Assembly (NCBI GenBank): GCA_903877345.1
Contig: CAIRDL010000885.1
Span: forward strand, 1 to 11,117
Direction of reading: 5' to 3'
DNA from: an uncultured Oscillochloris sp.
GTDB lineage: Bacteria; Chloroflexota; Chloroflexia; Chloroflexales; Chloroflexaceae
DNA: 11,117 nt
Part shown: positions 1 to 6,194 of the stretch, in pieces
How positions within the stretch are numbered: the first letter of the stretch is position 1
Layout of the letters: each line of letters begins with the position of its first letter
Position numbers and translations under genes: made by a program
The notes under the pieces: model-generated
Databases searched by the model: none
The model's input: only the letters and a program-made list of their open reading frames with translations
Told to the model about the DNA's origin: nothing

Positions 1-1182
1 GCGGGCCGAACCCCGCGACTCGGTGGCACCCTGTTCCATCAGCAACACAGGCCGTCCCCACTCCTCGGCTAGTTTGCCCGCCACAAGGCCCACCACCCCG
101 GCGGCGTAGTCCGTCCCCACAAGCATGACAATGCGCTGGAGATGCGCCCCGGCAGTTTCAGCCTGCGCCTTTGCGGCAGCCTGCACCTGCTTGGTAAGCT
201 CCTGGCGCTTACGGTTCGTCTTATCGAGTTCGGTGGCAAGCGTTTGGGCGGTGGCTTCATCTTCGGCGAGCAGGAGTTGATAGGCGCGCACGGCATCATC
301 AAGGCGTCCGACGGCGTTGATACGCGGTGCGAGCATGTAGCCAATGTCGCTGGAAGTGACGGCGTCAGGGGTGAGTCCAGCGACCGCGATGAGCGCTTTG
401 AGGCCGGGGCGCGTGGTGGTGTGAATGGCCTCGAGACCGGCTTGCACCAACACGCGATTCTCGCCCGTCAGTGGCCCCATATCGGCGACGGTGCCGAGGG
501 CGACGACATCGAGTAAGTCGCGCCCACGCAGGCCACCCAGGCTGAGGCCGTGCTTGACGAGGGCATGGACGAGCTTGTAGGCGATCCCGACGCCCACCAG
601 TTGCTTGTACGGGTACGCACAACCCGCCTGCTTAGGATTGATGATGGCGAGCGCGGCGGGCAATATGGCGGGTGGCTGGTGGTGGTCGGTGACAATCACA
701 TCGAGGCCGAGACGGTTGGCTTCGGCCACTTCAGCCACATTGCCGATGCCGCAATCCACGGTGATCAGCAGGCGCACATGTTCCTCAGCGAGTTGTTTCA
801 CGGCCTGTTGGTTCAAGCCGTAGCCCTCGCGGGTGCGATGGGGAATGTAGGGCCGAATGTTGCCGCCCATCGCGTTCAGCGCCTGTACCAAGAGCGTCAC
901 CGCCGTCACGCCATCGGTGTCGAAGTCGCCATAGACGGCCATTGGTTCGCCCGCCCGCACTGCTTCAACGATCCGGGCACTGGCCTCGGGCATCCCGCGC
1001 AGCAGCAGCGGATCGTGGAGGCCGGTCTTCATATCGGCGGTGAAGAAACGTGCGATGGCGGCGGGGTCGCGTTGGTCGCGCTGGTAGAGCAGTTGGGCGA
1101 GAAGTGGGTGGAGTCCGGTGGCTTGGACAAACTCAGGCGGGGCCGGGGCGAGCAGGTTCCAGCGCTTACGGCGTGCAGACAT
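1..1182 (-). CDS. recJ: Single-stranded-DNA-specific exonuclease RecJ, N-terminal part (cut by window edge)
   Basis: RecJ degrades single-stranded DNA 5' to 3' in recombination and repair. Only the first 394 codons are inside the window; the frame is open to base 1, so the C-terminal part lies outside. Visible DHH-family motifs: DFDTDG at residues 86-91 (motif I, DxDxDG), TVDCGI with D143, the eponymous TDHH at 165-168, TVADMGPL at 231-238, APRINAVGR at 285-293, and the start of the DHHA1 domain (GVVGLVAGKLAEEWGRPV, about 362-379), ending just inside the SRGSAR substrate-binding segment. These are read directly; the assignment follows from the RecJ family. The ATG at 1182 gives the family-typical short lead before the first domain; its ribosome site is weak (AGAAG). 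A strong promoter lies 53 bases upstream. No frameshift or lost metal ligand is seen in the visible part. Confidence 0.95.
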   Translation of the reverse strand, partial: MSARRKRWNLLAPAPPEFVQATGLHPLLAQLLYQRDQRDPAAIARFFTADMKTGLHDPLLLRGMPEASARIVEAVRAGEPMAVYGDFDTDGVTAVTLLVQALNAMGGNIRPYIPHRTREGYGLNQQAVKQLAEEHVRLLITVDCGIGNVAEVAEANRLGLDVIVTDHHQPPAILPAALAIINPKQAGCAYPYKQLVGVGIAYKLVHALVKHGLSLGGLRGRDLLDVVALGTVADMGPLTGENRVLVQAGLEAIHTTTRPGLKALIAVAGLTPDAVTSSDIGYMLAPRINAVGRLDDAVRAYQLLLAEDEATAQTLATELDKTNRKRQELTKQVQAAAKAQAETAGAHLQRIVMLVGTDYAAGVVGLVAGKLAEEWGRPVLLMEQGATESRGSAR

Positions 1183-1234
1183 GCTGGTTCTTCTGGTAGC
1201 TGCGCCGGGCGCAGGCGGTGGGTGCAACGCGGGC

Positions 1235-1262
1235 ATTATAGATCCTCCGGGCGGCGTGTCAA
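1235..1262 (-). promoter_or_regulatory. Consensus sigma70-type promoter of recJ
   Basis: Read on the minus strand, an exact TTGACA (1262-1257) is followed after 16 bases by an exact TATAAT (1240-1235). Predicted transcription start is near 1228, giving a leader of about 46 nt before the recJ ATG at 1182. Both hexamers match the bacterial housekeeping consensus perfectly, which is rare by chance in DNA this GC-rich. recJ therefore probably has its own constitutive transcript and does not depend on read-through from the kinase gene behind it. Confidence 0.8.
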
Positions 1263-1387
1263 CGCTTGGGTGCCTGCAACAGCTACCGTGCCGACCGGCG
1301 GAAGGGTACGGGGCTTGGATGCTTTTCGATTGCAGACTGTAGATTCTAGGCGTACTTCAATCCAGCTTTAGAGTCCCGCGATCTGAC

Positions 1388-1411
1388 GCAAAGCCGCAAA
1401 GCCGCAAAGCC
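1388..1411. repeat. Three tandem copies of an 8-bp unit (GCAAAGCC)
   Basis: GCAAAGCC is repeated exactly three times, followed by a degenerate continuation (ACAAGG). It sits in the noncoding gap 1263-1575 between the recJ promoter and the 3' end of the kinase gene. I recall similar GCAAAG-type tandem units between genes in filamentous Chloroflexota and cyanobacteria, but that is from memory and not checked. No function is assigned. Confidence 0.75.
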
Positions 1412-1437
1412 ACAAGGAGCATGTGGTTGCAGGTTTC

Positions 1438-1474
1438 AACTGTAAGACACAAGATTCGCGGCTACTTTACAGTT
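1438..1474. repeat. Short inverted repeat in the recJ-kinase gap
   Basis: AACTGTAA at 1438-1445 and its exact reverse complement TTACAGTT at 1467-1474 are separated by 21 bases. The arms are only 8 bp and there is no flanking T-run, so it is a weak candidate for a terminator of the kinase transcript or for a protein-binding site. Confidence 0.35.
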
Positions 1475-1507
1475 TGAGCAGGCGCAGGGCGTTCTGCTAC
1501 GCTTGAT

Positions 1508-1541
1508 CTGAAACCTGAAACCCGGCCCCTGAAACCCGGCC
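1508..1541. repeat. Direct repeats CTGAAACC / CTGAAACCCGGCC
   Basis: CTGAAACC at 1508-1515 is followed by two exact 13-base copies of CTGAAACCCGGCC (1515-1527 and 1529-1541). The array lies about 35 bases beyond the kinase stop codon. No clear intrinsic terminator for the kinase gene is visible in this gap. A related GAAACCGTGAAAC string occurs on the other side of the kinase gene near 5235-5248. Confidence 0.65.
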
Positions 1542-1575
1542 TTAATCCAACTGGCGGCACGGATGGGGCGACGGG

Positions 1576-4500
1576 CTAGACCTCCACAAATTTGCGCCCC
1601 ATACTGAGCGCTGGCAGTACCGCAGCGACGGTTGCCACGAGGGTATGCAGGCCCACCGGCTTCACGAGGTAGCTACTCGCCCCAGCCGCCAGACAGCGCT
1701 CACGGTCGCCCGGCAGTTCCAGCCCGGTCATGACGATGATCGGCACGCGGGCGATGGTGGGATCGGCCCGGAGGCGATGCAGCACGCCGAGTCGATCCAT
1801 CCCCGGTAATTGGATGGCTACCAGCACCACATCTGGGTTGGTCATACGCCCTTGGGTGACGACCTCTTCCTCTGTGCGGGCGATGGTTACACGGCAGCCT
1901 TGCTGGGTGAGTACGTCGTGGTACAAGCTAAGGCTCAGTTCGTGATGATCGGCGATAAGGATATGCGGTGGTCGTACCCAGGCGTGCAGGCGGGGCGCAG
2001 AAGTGGGAGTTTCTCGCAGGGTGACGTTGTCGGCGGCCGCCCAGGGCAGACTGACGGTGAAACGGCTCCCTTGCCCTGGGGTACTCGCGAGGCTGATGCT
2101 GCCGCCATGCAGATCCACCAGGCGGCGCACGAGCGAAAGCCCCAACCCGACCCCGCCGTACTGTCGCGCTAACCGCCCGTCCACTTGCGTGAAGGGCTGG
2201 AAAAGCCGGATGTAATCGGCCTCGGCGATCCCGATGCCGGTATCCCAAACGCTGAACTGGATGTGCTCTTGCTCGTTGTCGGCCAGCACCTCAAGGCCGA
2301 CCGTGCCGCCTACGGGGGTGAATTTGACCGCATTTTCAAGCAGGTTGACCAAAATCTGGGTCAGGCGGCGCTCGTCGGCGCGCAGCCCTTCCACCCCTTG
2401 CTCCACGCTCCGCAAGAGGCGGATGCCCTTCTGTTGGGCGGTAGCCTGAACGAACTGCATGGCCGCACGGCAGACGATCTCCACATCAAGCGACTGGCGA
2501 TCCAGCGTCTCTTTGCCTGCATCAATGTGGGCCATGTCGAGAATCCCGGAGAGCATGGCGAGCAAGTGACGTCCGCTCTGGGTGACGGTGGCGAGAGCGT
2601 TGCGCTGCCGTTCGCCAATTGGCCCGTAGAGTTCCTCCGCCAAGGCTTCGGTGAAACCCAAGACGGCATTGAGCGGTGCGCGAAGTTCATGACTCATCAT
2701 GGTCAGAAACTCGTCCTTGAGCTGCAGCGCCCGGGTCAATTCGGCATTGGTGCGGCTCAGGGCTTCGGCGTGGGCCTGCAGGGCGGCTTCATCATGTTTG
2801 CGCTGGGTGATGTCTTGCGCGGTAATCACCCCCAGGTACAGTGTGCCCTGCTCGTCATACACAGGGGTGCCGCTAAAGGCCAACCAGTGTTCCGCAGCGT
2901 GGCCTGTTAGGCGAAGACAAATTTCAAGGCCCGCGAATTGCTCGCCGCGCAAGACGCGCCGCACTGGTTCGTCGTCCGGTGCAAGTGTTTGGCCGTGGGC
3001 ATCAAGGAGTATCAGCCCAATGGTTTGCGCCACAGCCGCCAGCGTCAGCGGAGGATCGGCGTGCGCCAAGCCAGTGAGGCGCACGCCAGCGGTGTTGACC
3101 AGCGCAATCGTACCGTCCGGGTGGAAGGCGACGACGCCCTCGTGCATGGTTTGCACAATGGCGTCGAGTTGCTTGCGCTGACGCTCCAGTTCGTGTTGAG
3201 CCTGCCGCCGTTCGGTGATGTCGTCAAAGGTGGCATACACCTGCGTTGGCATCGTCGCGCCGGGTTGGAACTGGGGCTCAGCACAGATAGAAATCCAGCC
3301 ACAGGTGTCGGTGGCCGGATTATAGACACCCATCACCACATCGCGCACCGTTTGCCCAGTGCGGAGGGCAACCATCGCTGGGTGGGTTTCACCGAGGAAG
3401 GGCGTGCCATCCTCGTGAATCGCGTGCCAGTGTGGGTCTAACGAACTGCGGCCTTGAAGCTGGCTCAGGCTCAAGCCCAAAATGCGCTCGGCGGCGGGAT
3501 TGGCGGCGATGATCTGCCCCGTGGCATCTTGGTAGACGACCCCTTGGCTCATCATCTCAAACAGCGTGCGGTAGCGCGCCTCGCTGGCCCGCAGGGCCGC
3601 TTCGGTGCGCCTAATCGGGGTGAGATCCGAGATCGTCACGCCAACCCCTGCGACGCTGCCCATCGGCCCCGTGACAGGATAGAGGTTGTACAACCAACTG
3701 TGGATGATCCCGTCTTGCGAACTGGGCGGGCTTTGCCACTCCTGATTGCGCATTGGCTCACCTGTCGCCAGCACTTGGCGCAAGGATGGCTCTAGCAAGC
3801 CAGCCAAACTTGGGATCATCTCGGCCAGCGAGTGCCCAAGATAGTCGGCGGGCGTTCGCCCATTGAGCGCCGCGAGGGCCGGATTGACCATGCGGTAGCG
3901 GAGGTCGTGGTCGAGGTAGCCGATTCCGTTGGGCGTACTGGCGATAATGGCTTCGAGTTGGGCCAGGGTTGCCGCCGCTGTCTGTTGGGCGGCCTGCATG
4001 TTGGCCTGGAGTTGCTTCCGGGCGCTGATGTCGCGGGTTACGCCAATCACCCGTACTGGCTGGCCGTTAGCAGCATGCTGCACGAGACCGTGGATCTCGA
4101 TCCAGTGCAACTGGCCGTCGGGCGCAGACACACGCATTTGGATTTGATACGGGTCAACGCGCTCAAGCGCCGCCGCCACCATCGCGGTATAAGCTGGCAA
4201 GTCTGGCGGGTGGATGGTCGCGTGCAGTTCGGCGACGGTGCGGCTGCGCTGACCGGGCGGCAAGCGAAAGTAGGTCGCTTCCTCCTTGGCGTAGGTAAAC
4301 GTCCCCGCCGCAACATCCCATTCCCACGCCACAAGTTGGGCCGCATCAAGCGCCAGACGGAGGCGTTGCTCGTTGGCCTGGAGGGCTGTGTTGGCCTGAT
4401 GTTGGGCTGTCACTTCATGGATGACCAAACAGAGTCCGGCTGCCCCGGTGGTAGGGAGCGTGAGCGGACGGAGGCTAATCTGCCAGATGCGCGGGAGCGC

Positions 4501-5163
4501 CTCGTCAGCGGAATTCGCGGTGACCACTTCAAACGGGCCGCTAGGCTCGCCAGTCGCAAGCACTTGCGCGCAAGGTGCGGCGAGCGATGCGTCCAGGGTG
4601 GGAGCCAAGGCCGATAACGGTTGCCCGTGCAGTACCGTCTCAGGACGATCAAACAGCACGGTCAGCGTATGGTTTACCCGTAGGATGTGCAGAGCGGCAT
4701 CAAGGACGACCACGCCAGTTGGCAGGGTATCAAGCACCGTAGTAAGCAGCGCCATCGTGCGGTCGCGCTCGCGGGTAAAGCGCACCACCGCCATCGCATG
4801 CTCGATAGTGAGGCGCAGGCGCTCCGGGGTGAGCGTACCTTTGATGAGGTAATCCTGGGCACCCTGTTGGAGCGCCGCCACCGCCAGGGTCTCATTCCCA
4901 AGACCAGTGAGCAGCACCACCGGTACATCGCTCTGCGCCCGCAGCGCGGCGAGCACCGTCAGGCCATCCTGATCTGGCAAACACTGGTCGAGCAGCACAC
5001 AGTCGGGGGGCGTCGCAGCGCAAGCCGCCAAGACGTGGTTGCCCTGCGCAACCTCCGTGAACGTATAGACTCCGGGGGTCGTGCGCGTAAGGAGCCGCCG
5101 CACCGTCAGGCGGTCTTCCGGCGCATCATCAACAATCAGCACATGGAGAGGAGCTGGAGCCAT
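1576..5163 (-). CDS. Soluble multi-PAS hybrid sensor histidine kinase with N- and C-terminal receiver domains
   Basis: A 1195-residue cytoplasmic signalling kinase with no membrane segment or signal peptide. Domains in order: receiver at about 5-125 with intact D12/D13, phospho-acceptor D59, T86 and K108; about five PAS or PAS-like domains (roughly 140-255, 264-386, 401-516, 525-655, 664-790), several closing with PAC-like ends such as GVTRDIS and FDDITERR; then a HisKA dimerisation domain with H825 (SHELRAP), and a HATPase with N-box LLENAVKF (N944), DTGIGI at 974-979 and GVGLGL at 1004-1009. The C-terminal receiver (about 1066-1190) keeps T1146 and K1168, but the acidic pair reads D1072-H1073 and the acceptor Asp is A1116 (VLVAIQLPGMD), so it should not be phosphorylated. 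Ligands of the PAS domains cannot be deduced. Start ATG has GAGG 8 bases upstream (5172-5175). No partner regulator is adjacent; the target is unknown. Confidence 0.93.
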   Translation of the reverse strand: MAPAPLHVLIVDDAPEDRLTVRRLLTRTTPGVYTFTEVAQGNHVLAACAATPPDCVLLDQCLPDQDGLTVLAALRAQSDVPVVLLTGLGNETLAVAALQQGAQDYLIKGTLTPERLRLTIEHAMAVVRFTRERDRTMALLTTVLDTLPTGVVVLDAALHILRVNHTLTVLFDRPETVLHGQPLSALAPTLDASLAAPCAQVLATGEPSGPFEVVTANSADEALPRIWQISLRPLTLPTTGAAGLCLVIHEVTAQHQANTALQANEQRLRLALDAAQLVAWEWDVAAGTFTYAKEEATYFRLPPGQRSRTVAELHATIHPPDLPAYTAMVAAALERVDPYQIQMRVSAPDGQLHWIEIHGLVQHAANGQPVRVIGVTRDISARKQLQANMQAAQQTAAATLAQLEAIIASTPNGIGYLDHDLRYRMVNPALAALNGRTPADYLGHSLAEMIPSLAGLLEPSLRQVLATGEPMRNQEWQSPPSSQDGIIHSWLYNLYPVTGPMGSVAGVGVTISDLTPIRRTEAALRASEARYRTLFEMMSQGVVYQDATGQIIAANPAAERILGLSLSQLQGRSSLDPHWHAIHEDGTPFLGETHPAMVALRTGQTVRDVVMGVYNPATDTCGWISICAEPQFQPGATMPTQVYATFDDITERRQAQHELERQRKQLDAIVQTMHEGVVAFHPDGTIALVNTAGVRLTGLAHADPPLTLAAVAQTIGLILLDAHGQTLAPDDEPVRRVLRGEQFAGLEICLRLTGHAAEHWLAFSGTPVYDEQGTLYLGVITAQDITQRKHDEAALQAHAEALSRTNAELTRALQLKDEFLTMMSHELRAPLNAVLGFTEALAEELYGPIGERQRNALATVTQSGRHLLAMLSGILDMAHIDAGKETLDRQSLDVEIVCRAAMQFVQATAQQKGIRLLRSVEQGVEGLRADERRLTQILVNLLENAVKFTPVGGTVGLEVLADNEQEHIQFSVWDTGIGIAEADYIRLFQPFTQVDGRLARQYGGVGLGLSLVRRLVDLHGGSISLASTPGQGSRFTVSLPWAAADNVTLRETPTSAPRLHAWVRPPHILIADHHELSLSLYHDVLTQQGCRVTIARTEEEVVTQGRMTNPDVVLVAIQLPGMDRLGVLHRLRADPTIARVPIIVMTGLELPGDRERCLAAGASSYLVKPVGLHTLVATVAAVLPALSMGRKFVEV

Positions 5164-5218
5164 TGCGGATGCCTCGAATTCCGTCTTACTTGCAGCGGAT
5201 GAACTGTGGATTGCAGAT

Positions 5219-5224
5219 TGTATA
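5219..5224 (-). promoter_or_regulatory. Possible extended -10 element of the histidine kinase gene
   Basis: On the minus strand TGC-TATACA reads as an extended -10 box (TATACA 5224-5219), with start of transcription expected near 5212, about 50 bases before the kinase ATG at 5163. No convincing -35 box is seen at the right distance, so this rests on the -10 alone. Confidence 0.4.
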
Positions 5225-5295
5225 GCATTTCTCTTGAAACCGTGAAACGGCGTTCATGCTTCAGTCGGCTAAAGTCTTGGCACATCCCAACTGTA

Positions 5296-5498
5296 GCACT
5301 GTAGCATGGCGGTTGCAAAGTCGTTCGCCGTGGGGCTGATGAACAGGAAGAACGAAATCTGGGAGCTTGGCGTCCGTTGGCTGAGCGTGTCGAAGCCAGC
5401 ACTTGTGCAAGAAAACCTCGTGGCCAACCTACTTAGCCTCCCGGTGGGCGGTAGGGTTGGTACCACACCGTGACTTTGCAACCGCCATGGCACTGTAG
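5296..5498. mobile_element. MITE-like non-autonomous element (5305-5489) with 18-bp perfect terminal inverted repeats and 9-bp target duplication
   Basis: The left end CATGGCGGTTGCAAAGTC (5305-5322) is the exact reverse complement of the right end (5472-5489), bounding a 185-bp element. It is flanked by GCACTGTAG at 5296-5304 and again at 5490-5498, as expected of a 9-bp target-site duplication. Nine-base duplications are made by several DDE transposase groups; the family here is not identified. The element is far too short for a transposase, so mobility would have to be supplied in trans. Inside are a GGCTGAGCGTGTCGAAGCC segment (5379-5397), close to a widely dispersed bacterial intergenic motif, and a 55-codon open frame from ATG 5306 to TGA 5471-5473 spanning tip to tip. 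It lies between the divergent kinase and rplI promoters, 6 bases short of the rplI -35 box. Confidence 0.8.
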
Positions 5499-5504
5499 CG
5501 CACA

Positions 5505-5534
5505 TTGACGGGATGCCAACCCCTGTGATAAGAT
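5505..5534 (+). promoter_or_regulatory. Promoter of rplI
   Basis: TTGACG (5505-5510) and TAAGAT (5529-5534) are separated by 18 bases, and the -10 box is preceded by TGA, giving the extended TGn form. Predicted start near 5541 leaves a leader of about 39 nt, which includes the strong ribosome site GAGGGAG (5566-5572) before the GTG start of rplI. The -35 lies just beyond the right target duplication of the MITE-like element. Confidence 0.65.
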
Positions 5535-5579
5535 AGCCAGCGTTGTTTGTCAGATCAGCTAACCTGAGGGAGTGGTGCT

Positions 5580-6071
5580 GTGAGTACGAAGATGAAAGTT
5601 CTGTTGGTTCAGGATGTTGAGCACTTGGGCCACACGGGCGAGTTGAAAGATGTGTCTGGTGGCTTTGGGCGCAACTATCTGCTGCCGAAGGGCTTCGCGG
5701 TACTCGCCACCCGTGGCCAAATTAAACAGGCCGAGGAGCGCTTGTCCGCCCAGCGCCGCCGCACCGACGCTACCCGTAAAGATGCCGAAACTCTGGCTGC
5801 CCGCCTTAACGGTGTTACTTTGACCTTCACGGTCAAAGTCGGTGAGCAGGATCGCCTCTACGGTTCGGTCACCAATGCTGACATCGCCGAGAAGATCGAG
5901 CAGCAGCTTAGCCTCGAAATTGATCGCCGCAAGATCGAACTCGAAGAGCCGATTAAGCGTGTCGGCACCTACCCGGTGACGATCCGCCTCCTCGCCGGTG
6001 TGGTGCCTGTGGTCAACGTGGTGGTGCAAGGCGAAGGCGTACCAACCCCGGATGCGCCCCCATCCGCGTAA
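5580..6071 (+). CDS. rplI: Large ribosomal subunit protein bL9
   Basis: bL9 binds 23S rRNA near the base of the L1 stalk and helps limit frame slippage. The N-terminal domain carries the family signature (GELKDVSGGFGRNYLLPKGF, about residues 20-39), followed by the charged connecting helix (about 45-75) and the C-terminal domain (about 80-148). The length of 163 is slightly over the usual ~150 because of a Pro/Ala-rich tail (VPTPDAPPSA). A GTG start is chosen: the GAGGGAG site is 7 bases ahead of it, whereas the in-frame ATG at 5592 would be 19 bases away. That ATG is closer to the usual bL9 N-terminus (MKVLL), so the true start could still be there. dnaB follows, a common gene order in bacteria. 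Confidence 0.96.
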   Translation: MSTKMKVLLVQDVEHLGHTGELKDVSGGFGRNYLLPKGFAVLATRGQIKQAEERLSAQRRRTDATRKDAETLAARLNGVTLTFTVKVGEQDRLYGSVTNADIAEKIEQQLSLEIDRRKIELEEPIKRVGTYPVTIRLLAGVVPVVNVVVQGEGVPTPDAPPSA

Positions 6072-6085
6072 GTTTGGTTCGTTTG

Positions 6086-6094
6086 TGCTATAAT
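6086..6094 (+). promoter_or_regulatory. Extended -10 promoter ahead of dnaB
   Basis: TGC-TATAAT (6086-6094) is an exact extended -10 box placed just after the rplI stop codon. No good -35 hexamer is present, which extended -10 promoters can tolerate. Start is expected near 6101, so the transcript would begin about 10 bases before a large hairpin (6111-6147) and run about 94 nt before the dnaB start. dnaB could therefore be transcribed both from the rplI promoter and from this one. Confidence 0.6.
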
Positions 6095-6110
6095 CTGTGG
6101 GGATGCGACC

Positions 6111-6147
6111 GACGATGTGCTGCGGCGTTACGCCGTGGCACATCGTC
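6111..6147 (+). terminator. Strong hairpin in the rplI-dnaB gap: intrinsic terminator or attenuator
   Basis: GACGATGTGC (6111-6120) pairs perfectly with GCACATCGTC (6138-6147) and CGGCG (6123-6127) with CGCCG (6131-6135) around a TTA loop. The two TG dinucleotides between these arms can pair as U-G and G-U wobbles in RNA, giving a near-continuous 17-pair stem. TTTCTT follows directly, a short U-rich tract. It could end or attenuate transcription from the rplI promoter, or regulate the dnaB leader. The shape is read directly; the role is inference. Confidence 0.6.
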
Positions 6148-6194
6148 TTTCTTGCCCGCATGGTGGCGAATGGCGGCGAGGCAGGGGAAGCGCT

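Noticed and set aside
550..1371. A 273-codon plus-strand open frame opposite recJ
   Set aside because: The opposite strand carries all expected RecJ motifs in one frame; the plus-strand frame has none.
6117..6194. Upstream extension of dnaB by 26 codons
   Set aside because: It would start inside the strong hairpin, lacks a ribosome site and adds nonconserved arginine-rich residues; GTG 6195 has a good site at 6 bases.
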